Assembly (NCBI GenBank): GCA_028015205.1
Contig: CM051517.1
Span: 61,317,455 to 61,381,454 of the forward strand
Length of the DNA stretch: 64,000 nt
Direction: 5' to 3'
Origin: Mytilisepta virgata
Lineage: Eukaryota; Mollusca; Bivalvia; Mytilida; Mytilidae
Shown here: piece after piece, positions 1 to 12,583 of the stretch
How positions within the stretch are numbered: position 1 is the first letter of the stretch
Layout of the letters: the number at the start of each line of letters is the position of its first letter
The notes under the pieces: generated by a model
Database searches by the model: none
Told to the model about the DNA's origin: nothing
What the model saw: the letters and a program-made list of their open reading frames with translations, nothing else
Made by a program: the position numbers and the translations under genes

Positions 1-563
1 ACTGAAATAGCAATATGGGAAGACAAGGTTGGGATCTTTCTATTTTGCAGTTTGAACCGTTGGTGTTAAGCAAAACACACCGAACTAGTCAACTTGATAT
101 GGAAATTAAATGCATCAATGAGACATCCTACATAGGATGATAACATCTTGGTGTTGTTTTTTATATAGTGTTCAAGGTTTAGTGACACCGTATACACATT
201 AATGTAAAAAAATGTTTTATAAGAAAAGCTTGGAGAACAGTGACCCACTTAAACACAGATCGTATGCTACCACATATACCAGGGCCAGTGTTCAATTTGA
301 CTTTTCTGCGAGACAAGTTGCAAGCGTATGAATCTTTTTGGTCTTCTATAACTAACGGATGTTTTATTGTTTGTGTACATACATGGTATACTTATCCTAG
401 CAAGATTCTCATAGCTCATTAGTTATTTTAGAAAGTTTCTCATTTAAAATCGAGATGGATAGTTTCAGAAGTTATTAACGTCTGCTGAATGGATGCTGAT
501 TAAAACATTTCCACGAACCAGAATCATCTGTCAACATACACAAACATCTTATTTATCAAATAC

Positions 564-569
564 TTTATT
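564..569 (-). terminator. Candidate polyadenylation signal of cdc25
   Basis: TTTATT on the plus strand reads AATAAA on the gene strand, about 220 bases after the cdc25 stop codon. It is the nearest downstream canonical hexamer that I noticed; the end of the transcript is inferred. Confidence 0.45.
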
Positions 570-788
570 GCAAAGGGATACATTACAACATAGGAACAAT
601 ACATAATAAATTACATACAAATAAAACATATAATAAATAAGCAAACGATTGAAATACAGACAAATAAATCCTGAAAGGAAAAAACATTATAAATGAGTTA
701 AATTAATTGAGGAGACATTGCAAATAAATTAAATGGAATTCAGTTCAATATAGCACTATTTCTGTGAAATTGATAAATTGTTCTGGAT

Positions 789-3700
789 TCAAAATAGAAT
801 TCTTGATAAATTCTTTTTCTTTTCACCAGCCGTCCAAGATTTTGACTTTGAACGGAAGTGACGTACATCTGCTGTGTGATCCTTGTGAAGCATGGGTTTG
901 TAGTCCATTGGTTCGCAGAATGTCTGAAAATAAAGAAAATTTTTTTTCAACATTCATTATGATATAAAATTTTGTGACTACAGTGTTAAAGATGTATTAA
1001 ACAATGTTAAAACATTTTTTTCTCAAAAAATGATTGTCTAAAGTAAATCCGAGTTGCGCTAATATAAATGATATCTGGCCTCGGTTTGGTTTGTTTCGTT
1101 GCAGTTTAATCTCAACCACAGTGTAAAGATCATTAGCAGTTACGATGCACTATATAAATCACTCGGCCACAACATTCCCCCACCCTTGCTTCGAAAAATA
1201 GCATGAGGGAAGTTATTAATCTATATATATGCGATTTATTAGTTTTAAGTTCAGATCCAAAAACCCGTCTCTAATGGTATTTCATTTGCCTGTTCTGGGT
1301 ATTTTAGAACAATTTGTACTTTCTAATTTTACAGGTCAATGACTCAAACAGTTTTTCAGCTTATTAAATATATTTGTACTAAAACCAACCGTATATGTGA
1401 TTCCATATATTCTTATCATGGTCCCCAAGGACATAAATGTGTGAATGACATCCACGTATGGAGTAATATTGTATGTAAGCTTAATAGATATTCCATTGAA
1501 ATAGATTATTCTTGTAAGAATGTAATTTGCTTGTGGGCTCTGTATATATTTACAGACAGTCATATCTGGCGATATGTACAATAAGATGATTGACGGACTG
1601 ACGGGTTTATCATTGGGCTGTCAATAATAAAACAGTAGGATCTTGACGGTTTCTTGTTTTTCAGACTCTTTATGAGTTCTAATCTCTCTTTTTTACTAAT
1701 TTTTTTTTTTAGTTTCAACTTCAGCTAAAAAAGAGTTAACAAATGGCGTTTTGACCTACCTTATCATTGTGGAAAAATGCTTTGTAGCCTCCATCAAGAA
1801 GATAAACTTCTGGGTAATAAAGACGTGGGTAGTTTTCAGCGTTCACTTCACGATCTTTGTTTCTCAACAATCTAGACCTGTATTTAAAAAAAATTCATAT
1901 TTATACCACAATATTAACCGATTATCCGATTACAAATTATAATGTTTGCTGAATATATGACACTTTAGTTTAAGTTAATTCCTATTTAATATTGATATAT
2001 CATTAAAATTATTTTATCTATCATAATAGTAAAATATATCAATATTTGATTATTTGATTACCATGATATACTAGTAACATGTTATTTCTTGATTACTTGA
2101 ACGCCATTGTGTAGCAATGTCAGTAAACGCCAGGTGGAGCTGTTTTGAGGGAAGTTATTTGAAAACTGGATTCCGCTTCTTTACAACCTTTTCCAGCCTT
2201 TTTGGGTCCAGTATACTGTAAACAAAGTCTGGTTTCTGCCCAGTGGCGCCCCTAGTGTTTACTGACATTGCTACATTGTGATTACTTGTAACATGTATGA
2301 TTATGTTTCTCGTTTTGCTAATTTTTCGTCATTTTCTTGACAACTTGGTAAAAAAAATCATTCCATAAAGGTAACATTCTATGAATAAACTGAGAATACA
2401 TTTATCAATGTACTGTATGTACAGTTATTGGCAGGAATACCTACATTTTAGGACCTCTTTCTGACGAAAATTCACAATGGAAGATGAGAATGTGTCGTTT
2501 GTCATCTGAGGTTTCTGTAGTACCGTTTTCTGTCACAAGAGAGAGGACACTGTCTTGTGTGTACAAATTTTCTGCTTTCTGAAGAAAAAGAAATCAATAA
2601 ATGCCACTATACTTTTTGAAAACCTATAAAATTTAAATCGTTATAATTTAAATTTATTGCTAAAAAAAATGTTAAAAAAACAAAGGGGTATCTACCTCGT
2701 GCATAGTTCTGTTCTTAGATGTGCTTTAGTCTTTTGGTCAATTTTGAATTTGATCTTCAACTTTTTAAATTTTTGTTTGGTTTTCAAAACTCCAGCAAAA
2801 GTGATGAGTCGTTAATTAACGAAAAGTGCCCATCTTATACATAGGCATCAAAATTTGTATCAAAGAATATATGTTTATTTCGGTTCATCCAAAGTTGTTA
2901 TACAGAACATTTACAGAACAAGATCTTAACTTTGTTGTACAAAGAAACCATAATCATTAATCAGTTGTAATACCCTACAGTGTCAAGAATGGAGTTTTAC
3001 ATTTCGTAGCTTTTTTCAAAATTATTTAGAAAATCTGGACTTTTATGACAATAAACCCGATTGCACGAAGGAAAGTATTTTTAAACGCAGTCATGCGAGG
3101 TATATACTTGTATTAAATGATTCTTGAATAACTGCTGAACTGAGAAAAAAGGTATTACAACCTACCTTAATATGACCACCTTCATATTCGAATGGATATC
3201 TGCAGTCAATGATCCTGTAACTCCCAACTACGTTGTCATATTTTCCAGAGATAAGGTCAACAACCTGCCAAAAAGTACCAAGTTATACACAAAGGTTCAA
3301 TCAAGTAGATTTATTAAATGGTAAAATGCTTAACCGTGGTTTAACTTGAGGCTATATATAGTATTTGTAAGGTTTGTTTGAAACCATCAAAATGTTAAAC
3401 CTAAAAACTGTAAAATTTCAATGATGACTGGAAACTTCAGTTTATTTCTCTGATAAAAATAATGCATTTTGTCTTCGAATTAATTATAATAGGGAATAAA
3501 ATCTACATCGCACGCAGTATTTTGACAGTTTGATATTGCTTAAGGTTGCATACTATTTTCTTCAAAATTTGTAGGACTTTATTATGGATTTCAGCAACTC
3601 TTTGAATTTTATTTGAATAAATTTATATTGTCTATTTGATTTTTTTAAGATATCGAATTGAATTTGAGATAAACTTACAGTTTCAGGTGTAATACTTTTC

Positions 3701-5343
3701 AAATCCCTATGTCTGCCTTGCACAGTTGGTAGACAATATGGCCGACTACCATCCGCTGTAAGATCACAATCTTCATCAAACAGTTTGTTGACAACATCTG
3801 TGATTTTTTCTGTATTTTCGGGTTTATTTTCAGTCTGATCCTGTAAATACAGAACATTAGAATATATAGGAATTCTATAAGCGGTCGAAATTGTCAAAGG
3901 GTAAAATGTGGCATATAAAACACCAGATACGAAAGCGACTGAACGATCTAATAAAGTGCTTTACTACGATAAAAATTAACTGAAAAACAAATTTAAACAA
4001 ATGAATACTTCCAAAAAGCGTAGCTATATATTTTACTAAAACATATATTGTCTATTCTTTCACATTTGGCTTTATTGTATTTATTTGCGTAAAATTCAAA
4101 TATTTTTTTTATTTCAAAACCTTACGTCAAAGGAAAGGGACTTCTTAAAACTGCGGACTGATTTCTTTCTGCAGCGGCGTTTGCTTGGTAGTTTTGGTGT
4201 GTCAGAATCTAGCTGACGCTTTTGATGAAACAAGGATCTCTGAACAGGAGACGAACCTTCGTCGTCGGTCTTTAATGTTGGTAGACTTCCTTGCAGCTGT
4301 AACAAAAGATTTTATGCAATGCTTACACAAACAATGAAACTGATGATAAAGATTACAATATCTGAATTTGACGGTCACTTCAATGGAATATTTTTTTAAA
4401 GCATTTTTTCCATTCATGTTTAATCTCAACCTTGCATACATCAGATTTAAGTAGCGTATTTAAAAGATATACTCACAAAATTTTAACATTTCCATCAAAA
4501 AGAAAAATATTTATTAATGTATAGCTGAAATAATTACACTTCAAAGTTTCTTTACTTAAAACAAATTAAAATAAATATAAGTTTTACAAATTAAATTCAT
4601 TTAACATACCTCAGATAAACTGGTGTTGTGTACCTCATCGTCGGCAACGGTCAATAATCCACCAAAACTGCACAAAAATGGACTATCAAATGGCTGGAAA
4701 ATAATAATAAATGATCTTACTTTAATGGCTAAGTTGCGGTTTCAATTTTCGTTTACACAATTGAAGCAGTATAATGGGAATTTATTATGAAAATTCACCT
4801 TACGTACATATTAACATAAATTTCTTTTGGTATTTCAGGTTTGGATAAAACTTAGTATTCTCAAAATCAACTGAACAAAACTTTGAAGGGATCCGTTTTT
4901 TGGTTTGTTTGTTTGTTTTTTTTTTTTTTCATTTTCTTTTTTTTTTGTTGGTATTTCAAGATAGTAAAAAACACAAAAAACCCAACAATTCATTCTCAAA
5001 TGATAAAATGTTTACTACAGCCGACTCCCTTTTTTCGCTTAAGTCCTGATATCTCGAAATACATGTTAAATGTCGATCCCAATGCAGTCTTTTGAATTAT
5101 AGTGACCTGTAATATCTGGAAAAAAATATTTTCAATAGTTCTTTAGACTCTGAGATGACAGAAACCAACAATATCTTTTTTCTATTTCTTTTAACAAAAA
5201 AATATAATGTATACCTCTTTGTTTTCTTCCATTCCAAGTCCAGAATCTTCGTCCAGATCTACGACAGGTTTTATTAAAAACCCTTTAGTTTCTGGTTCTA
5301 TAGGGCTAGACAACTCCCAGTCGGCACCTCTATGTGTATTCAT
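789..5343 (-). CDS. cdc25: Cdc25 family M-phase inducer phosphatase, 8 coding exons
   Basis: Dual-specificity phosphatase that removes inhibitory phosphates from cyclin-dependent kinases to drive mitotic entry. Exons on the minus strand: 5343-5215, 4693-4610, 4296-4126, 3840-3679, 3264-3166, 2578-2445, 1877-1760, 923-789; all introns are GT-AG, phases close, and the model is 343 aa with TGA at 791-789. The C-terminal half is a Cdc25 rhodanese domain: [14 protein letters not shown] before it, [13 protein letters not shown] at about residues 200-212, the catalytic loop HCEFSSER (Cys250, Arg256), then [16 protein letters not shown] and [10 protein letters not shown] near the end. The N-terminal regulatory half is short and divergent (vertebrate proteins are about 420-580 aa); it holds a basic cluster PSKRRCRKK that could be a nuclear signal and SP/TP sites. 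The start is the first ATG of the exon; a possible acceptor just upstream (near 5359) suggests an untranslated first exon that I did not find. Confidence 0.93.
2105..2280. mobile_element. Short inverted-repeat element (MITE) in a cdc25 intron
   Basis: An 18-base inverted repeat is exact at 2111-2128 and 2257-2274 (GTAGCAATGTCAGTAAAC and its complement), enclosing about 130 bases with no coding potential. It lies in the intron between the exons at 2445-2578 and 1760-1877. Outer bases are also loosely complementary. The family is not recognised and no target duplication is clear. Confidence 0.6.
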
Positions 5344-6784
5344 TTTCAATGTTTAACCTACAAGGTCGCAAGATTGAAGATGATTGAAAATATTGTCAAT
5401 TGTTTATATTACTGAAAAAATATGGACATATTAATCCACGTGCAATAAAATGACAAGTTTTGACAATTTCTGCAAGCAACATGTTCAATGTTTTAACACC
5501 GAATTAAATATCGATAAAATCTCAAAAATCGTGTTATAATGCAATTATCTTGTAGAAATGTCAAAATTCATATGTCTTAACCCCGTTTTTAAGGTTTCTA
5601 CAAGTAAATTTTAATGTCATAAATATGTATTCAATACGTTGTACTGGTAATGCCAGTTTTATTCAAATGACACTTTCTGCTAAAGAGATTTTGGGATTTG
5701 AACGTCACGTTCATAATTTGGCAAAAAAAAAACTGTAGCCTTGCATTCAAGTGAGACTTTTCATTGAAATATATATTAATTATCAATATTATGTTTTAAT
5801 TATTGAAATCAAAGTTTCTTTATTCCATGGAAACCCTTTTCAATTCTTTTTCCATTATTATAAATGTTTTAATTAATTTGTTTGTTAGATAAGACTTTTA
5901 AGTTTAAGTATTAAAAAGTGCTGAAATTCGTTGTACGTCCAAATTCTTCCTCAAAATGCATATTTATTATTAAATTAATGTGTTATAACATATTCTGAAT
6001 TCTTCTAGCTATTGATAATGAATATACTTTAAATTCCGCATCTTCTGTTTTAACAAAAGAGATTTTACAAATCTGGACATTTAAAAAAAATCTTTTAGGT
6101 TTATATTTGCCATATAAGCTAGAATAAATAAAAAAAATTGTTACCTTTCTAACTGTGTACGAGTTAGCAAGTTTTATGAATTTTTCAATTTAGGTTTGGG
6201 TATATATACACATTTTAAATTTTAATTAGCATTTAGCAATTAGCAATATTTTCTAATTGTTTGTTAGAATCCTCAGCTTCGAGCATTAACGAGTAGAGTA
6301 GGAAGTTCTTCTCACCTTGTTTTTCTTGTAAAAACAACAAAAAAGATTGTAATGGGTGCAGAAATTATCACTTTCATAATTAATTTAAGTATATTTAATT
6401 GCAATGTAAAAACACAACAAGAAGGAAGTTGTTTATTTTTCGTTGTGAGTATTGCAAACTCTAAGCTTAAATGTAAAACTTAAATGGAACGATTGATTGT
6501 TTAATTATTTATTTTTGTTATTTTGTTAATTTCTATATTTTTCGTCATTATTATCGTAATTTGCTATAAATCCTTCTCTTAAATCTAGGAAGAAAACTTC
6601 TAAATTTTAGTTTTATGCCTAATGGTGTTTTAATCATTTCTAAAATTTATTTAAATATTTTGTTTGTTTGTTTGTTTGTTCTTTTGTTTTGCTGCCAGAC
6701 CGCAGAGCAACATTATATTATGCCCAGAAAAGTCTAAACTATACATAAACTTTTACAGTTGTTTTGGGAAATGGATTGGCAATG

Positions 6785-7055
6785 TTCTAATATTTTGAAA
6801 ATTTTCAGGCAAACGCCTTAAATTTTAAATAAATGTACTTCTATAACTTTTCTGCTTTGACTACTTCCAGCAGTATACCTTTTATCGTTTAATATGTGGA
6901 TGGCTTCCCCGTTTTTTGGGGGGGAAATTATTTCGCAATTTTCTAATATTTTGAAAATTTTCAGACAACGGCCTAAATATACTTGTACAAGTTTCTTGCT
7001 TTAGCTTCGTCAAGCAGACAATACTTTTTATCATTTCATACGTGGATGCCTTCCG
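6785..7055. repeat. Imperfect two-copy tandem duplication
   Basis: Two adjacent segments of about 140 bases share the string CTAATATTTTGAAAATTTTC, then a diverged middle, then a shared end that reads ATGTGGATGGCTTCC in the first copy and ACGTGGATGCCTTCC in the second. It is a local duplication with no coding content. Confidence 0.55.
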
Positions 7056-7333
7056 CGTATTAATTTCTAGTAGTAAGACATCACAATACTTTGAACCGCA
7101 GTAAGATATCATTATTACAAACTTATAATTTATGCGTAAAGAGTAAAACGAAAAACGATTCCAAGTTTTTACATCTTTGAAATAAGACGTAGAATACATT
7201 ATGGTCCAAATTTTGGTTGATTTCTTCTCTAAATCTCATGACCTTTCGAGGACCAATTCAGAATTTTCCATGACCTTGTGATACCAATTTTAAGTTGTCA
7301 GTGCTTTGTACCCAGAGTTTTTAAGTCGGTATT

Positions 7334-7533
7334 AATGTGGATTCATATATATTTTGTAAAATGACCATGATGACAATAAGAACTGGTATTTTTTTTTTTT
7401 TTACTTATTTCCTGCATTGATCCAAAACAAAAATGTCCATGCCTTTTCGTGACATTTTTCAATTCCGTGACTTTTCAAGGCCATTTTTAGCCGAAATAAA
7501 TTTCGGCTTCCATGACCTGTATGAATCCACATT
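7334..7533. mobile_element. Short inverted-repeat element
   Basis: AATGTGGATTCATA near 7334 is matched by its complement TATGAATCCACATT near 7520-7533, enclosing about 170 bases with a poly-T tract and repeated CATGACCTT-like words. It is probably a nonautonomous transposon copy of unknown family. Confidence 0.5.
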
Positions 7534-9040
7534 GATGTGTGGTACATTTTCAATGCACGTTCTGGAACAGTTCTTCTGACAGTTTAGGACAGTTCTAAGG
7601 AGAGGTTAGAACTGAGCTCAACTGTAGGTACCATCAACCTATCACAATGAATCGAATGAATGGAATGTTGTCACACTGATATATACACTCATTTCAAACA
7701 AACTATTTTTTTTGTATAAGAGTCCAGCTTGTCTATAAAGAACACCTAAGGGATCAGAAAAAATGCACTTTATGAGCAGGTGCCCTTTATACACAGGTTA
7801 ATTCTATAAGCTTTGTTCATGATTCAGACAATTTCATGGTGCCCTTTATAGACAGTGATTTGCTATATAGAGGTGCCCTTTAAAGCAGGTTTGACTGTAG
7901 TTATAACAAAAGTCTTCACCAGAAAAACAGCTACAACTCCAATGAAAGACAAGACATTACATTGATTAACCAGAAGGTCTGAGGAGGCTGTATTGCTGGA
8001 TCAAATATCTAAAAGCAGGAACTAAAAGGTTGACTCTTGTTTGACAGATAAGGTCAATGACCACTTTTGTTACTTGATGTGATGAAGAAGACCTTGCAGG
8101 GTCCATTGCTATTTTGGTTAAAACTGATTTAATGGTTTTAGCCACACCCATTTATTGCTCTAATTCAAAACAATTGGTTATGGTTATAATTTACTAAATT
8201 TTGAGTAATTTCAAAATTTTTTTAATGTGATTCAATGAAATAGTTACAGCTGTATATTAACCCATTTAGATAACCACAAATATGGCTGAAAAATCTGTTT
8301 TGAACAAACAGTGGAAACAGAAGACATTGGGAATTAGTGTAGAATGTATTGTGTAGTTATGTTCATATGTAATTAAGAAGTACAATTATGCAAATGCACT
8401 GAGGGTATCTATACCATGGAATGACATTCAAGAAATGTTTATTTAATGCAGAATAGTGTGAATATTTACGTTATCCTGCCACAAGCCTATCATTAAACAA
8501 ATAAAGGGTGTCAAATATTTTTTTCAATACAATGTATTTGTCTAGTAGCATAATATCATCTCCTGGTACCCTTTTCTTCACTTGCAATGAAACGTCATGT
8601 TATCTTAGAGTACATGCCAAAAATTTGCCTTCCTAAAAAAACCTAGAACTGTTCCATTTTCATGATTTTCCCCAGAAAAGATAACAATTTCATCATTGCA
8701 GGATTAAAACAATATACATGTATGTACATTGTTGGAAAATATAAATTTTACTCTATAATTTCCGACAATGTCCATATATTGTATATCTATCAATTGTTAT
8801 CCATGAAAGAAATAAGCAAGTATGGTTTCGGTGTAGACTAAAATATAAAAAAATTACAGACAGAAATTGGCAGACACTTGGAGATGGCAATAGCTCATAT
8901 GGCTGTGAAGAGCTAATAATCATTTCAATTACAGAGTATGTCTATCTTGGTTTTACTTCTTTTTTGTAACAGGAAAATAGAAGCATTATCAAATTGCAAT
9001 AAAAATAAAACTCTAAAACTCTTTAAATATATTCAATACT

Positions 9041-9049
9041 TTATTTTTT
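9041..9049 (-). terminator. Candidate CLINT1 polyadenylation signal
   Basis: A TTTATT on the plus strand gives AATAAA on the gene strand, within AAATAAAGTATT, the same context as the cdc25 signal. A hexamer also overlaps the CLINT1 stop codon at 12584, so the 3' end may lie much closer. Only transcript data can decide. Confidence 0.25.
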
Positions 9050-10514
9050 TTTCTGATTGACCATGCTACCCATTTATACAAGAATTGCACATTTTATCAT
9101 ACATCCACATTCACACGATTACATACAATATTCATCAACTATATACAAAACAACTTTTAACAGTTACACCTAATCACAGGTTTTTAATATGCCATATCAA
9201 GTAAATTTTACTTGTTCGTTAAAAATTACAAAATTAATTTTGTACATAATGTATGACAATAATAAAAAAAATAATTTAATACTTTTTTACATCTTTAGGA
9301 TACAAAAACATGTATGATTGGCCAATTAACAACATGTTAGAATATACAACACCAAAAACATAGACCATATCTTGACAAAATTGTAATTTAAACCTAAATA
9401 CTTAGTCCTCTGGGGTAAAGGTACTGAGTGTGTCAAAACCCGGAAATCACAAAAAACTAAGTATTTTTATAGATATATATAGGAAAAATTTTGTGGAAAT
9501 CCAGTAAATTCTAGAAAACTTCCAAGCATGTAGCTACATTTGTATGTTATTTTTTGTCATACAACAAAATTAAATAAAATTGTTCACATATTAAAGCAAA
9601 GTCAAGGTTACTTTCTAAGATGCACATCTTGTTAAAATCATTTTTACCAAAACATTTTTCTAATCAAATGCACGTTCTGTTGGAATGTTACAGTTCAACC
9701 ATTTCTTAAATATTTTCTTTTTATTTTTATTTACTTTTTTCTTACTTTTTTCCTCTGTCATAAATCTGCATAGAAATAAATAAACTTTGAATAAAATATA
9801 AATAGATTGCAATTATTTTAAAATATCAATACATAATTTGTTCATTAACATGCAGCACTACAGTTATTAAAAATATATTTAGTTAAAAAATACAAAGAAA
9901 GTCCATGAAAACAAAAACCTTGAGCACATAACAAAATTAAATTCCATTTTTTTAATTAATTTCTTATTTTTGAAATTTTCAGTTACATAAGAACTATTAA
10001 AATCCTTCTTTACAGTTGTGACAGCTTATAAATTATAAATATCCCCACATTTGGAATATGGAAAAATCAGAATTGTCTCCAGGGGAGATAACTCAAATTT
10101 TCTGTCTTTGGTCTTAAATTATATCCCTTGGGTATATTGCCAAAGACAATTCATTTTTTTCTCCTTTTATTGTAAACATGAACTTTCATCAGTAATTTTT
10201 TACTAATTTGACTCAATGCACCAAAATACTCCTTCACCAACAGAAAATAAATAAAAATAAATATTCTCCCACTGAATTATCACAGTATTATTAAGTAGTA
10301 ATTATAAATGGTGCTATTACATCTGAATCCCTTACATGATTTATAAACAAAATGCTTCATTTGTTAGATTCTTTATGTTATCATTCTTAATGGTTTTTTT
10401 GTAAATCTCAGGGATGACTTTATCAGAGGGAAAAAAAGGGAAAATGCACCACCCAAAGCTAAATTACATTTGTTTGTTTGTTTGTTTAGTAATTGGAAAA
10501 TTAAATTCGTCCCT

Positions 10515-10790
10515 GGGAAATATGTTTGTTTAGTTGGGGTTTTACATCATTTTCAGCACATTTGGCTATTTCGCAGCGGCCTGTTTTTATTGGTGGAGGA
10601 AGCCGGAGTACCTGAAAAGAACCACCGACCTTCGGTAGGAAAATTGGCAATTCTTGTCAATTAAGGTGGGAGTCAAACACACGCCGCCACAGGTGAGATT
10701 CGAACTCACAACCACAGTGTTGACAGGCTATTGATCATTAGTAGTCATGACGAACTACCTAGACCACTCGGCCACCGAGGCCCCCTAAAT
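10515..10790 (-). mobile_element. tRNA-derived SINE (family B), near full length
   Basis: On the minus strand the head resembles a tRNA: an A box TGGCCGAGTGG (10774-10764) and a B box GAGTTCGAATC (10707-10697). The body, containing ACCACCGACCTTCGGTAGG and GTTTTTATTGGTGGAGGAAG, is shared with 23837-24006 and, more weakly, 29800-29965. A TTTG microsatellite abuts the tail. It resembles molluscan SINEs, but I cannot name the family. Confidence 0.8.
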
Positions 10791-12583
10791 TACATTTGTA
10801 TAATATAGAAACCACAATGGACAAATTCGGATTGCAATTTGTCAATTCTGCTTAAAAACAGAATAAAATCACCCATGAAAGCAACGTAGCATTAACAAAT
10901 AAAGTTTCTAAGTTTTAACCAAGACACTTGAACAGAAGGCTTATAAGAACTACCTTAAAAAAAATATCAATTAAGACTGCTAAATGGTTAACATTTTATC
11001 TAACTGGAATGCCTTCATACATGTACATACTTCTACATACACAATCTGTGTGAATCTCAAAGTTAAAAAGAATGAAATATACATTTTAAATAACCTAGAA
11101 ATTAAGCTTATAATGTTTCCCATATATTATTTGTCTGTTGTAAGGGCCATTATGAAATCATCTTGACTCTTATTCCTGCTTGTCCCAGTATTTACTTTTC
11201 TAATTTATGTTTTACCCAAGTAAACATATTTACATCTAGAATTCATTCATTTCTGTATCTGAAAAACTGAAACAGATTTTGAATTCATTTTGGTGTTTGT
11301 CATCTGCTAAAAATAAATGTGGAATTTAAAGTGTTAAAGGCTGGCACGGGTGTACATGTAATATCAGTGACAAAAAAACAGCCTACTTGAAATTTTTCAT
11401 AAATTTATCTGAGGTCAACTTGACCATCAGTGGTCAATCAATTAGAATAACAATATGAGCATTTTTACGGTCATTAGACCCCCCCCCCCCCCCCCCAAAA
11501 GTTATAAAATAAGTGGGAAGAAATGAAAACCTAAGAATTTATTTATAACGGGTAAACTGCACTTTAATAGTGAATTGTCAAAACAATTTTTTTACCTTAA
11601 TTTTATGTCTCTGTCATGTTTGAGTTTTTATTTGTCAAAAATCTTCGTAACATAAATTTAAAAATATTATATGAATTCAAATTCCCTTAATATTTACGAT
11701 AAAACAATACTTGCAAATTACGTTTCGAAACAAGAAATTTACAAAATCTGTCAATCAATATTATTTCTGCAAAATGTCTTAATAATTTATAATGCTTTTA
11801 ATAGAAATCTCAAAGAAAGTGAATCATTACAATTGTTATTAGAGGAAATAATAATCCTGCCAAATAAAGTTCATTAATATGAAAAATGAAATTTGAAGCC
11901 ATTAACATGTTATCAAATTTTCATCAAACAACTAAGCATGATTGATGTGTAATGAAATGCAATCAAATGAACTGAATCAATAAATTTTAATGACATTCCT
12001 CAAAATCTAAATCAGTATTAATAATCTGGAAAGTTTCCTAAAAAAAAATTATTTGACTTGTGTGTTATCAACCGAAAAACACAAAAATTCTGTGAAACAT
12101 TGAAATATTGATAATCTATTTGTTCTAAATAAAAATTTTAAGAAAACTTATTTTATACAAAGGTAGATATTCACATACTGTGTGTTAAAAAAATTGAACA
12201 AATGAAATTTTCAGCTGATTATAACAAATAACAAATCAGCATTTGCATGAAAATCACTAATACACCAGAAAATCTACATATATATCAAAGTCATGAGTAA
12301 TTCTCCTACGACTTATGTAAATTAAAAATGGGATAACACATCCTACTTTATTTGGTAATGCCCTTTATGTTAGTAACCTGATAAGTTACATGTACATGAA
12401 AAAGTTAGTTCTTGATATGAATCTTATCTTAACCAAAAATCTAAATCTAACTTTAATTATGAGGTCAAAGAATACATCCTTGTCAGGGTCTTTTGTAACC
12501 CTTTTTGGGCCTCATTAAAAACCATTTCAATGAGAATTTTTTATCTTAACGAATATAATAAAATTAATAACATTATGTTCTTT

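Larger units (their letters stand above)
5344..12583. other. Region between cdc25 and CLINT1; no gene seen
   Basis: No exon with recognisable homology was found on either strand. The left end should hold the cdc25 promoter and the right end the long 3' untranslated region of CLINT1. The rest contains an imperfect tandem duplication near 6785-7055, an inverted-repeat element at 7334-7533, a tRNA-related SINE at 10515-10790, a run of 18 C at 11479-11496, and many A/T-rich stretches. Open frames here are short and show no splice-consistent continuation. Confidence 0.6.

Noticed and set aside
1336..1584. Overlapping 81-codon frames on both strands
   Set aside because: They lie in the last cdc25 intron, have no recognised homology and no splice-consistent partner.
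10690..10790. tRNA gene candidate with A and B boxes
   Set aside because: It is continuous with a body repeated at 23837-24006 and does not fold into a full cloverleaf by eye; it is the head of a SINE.
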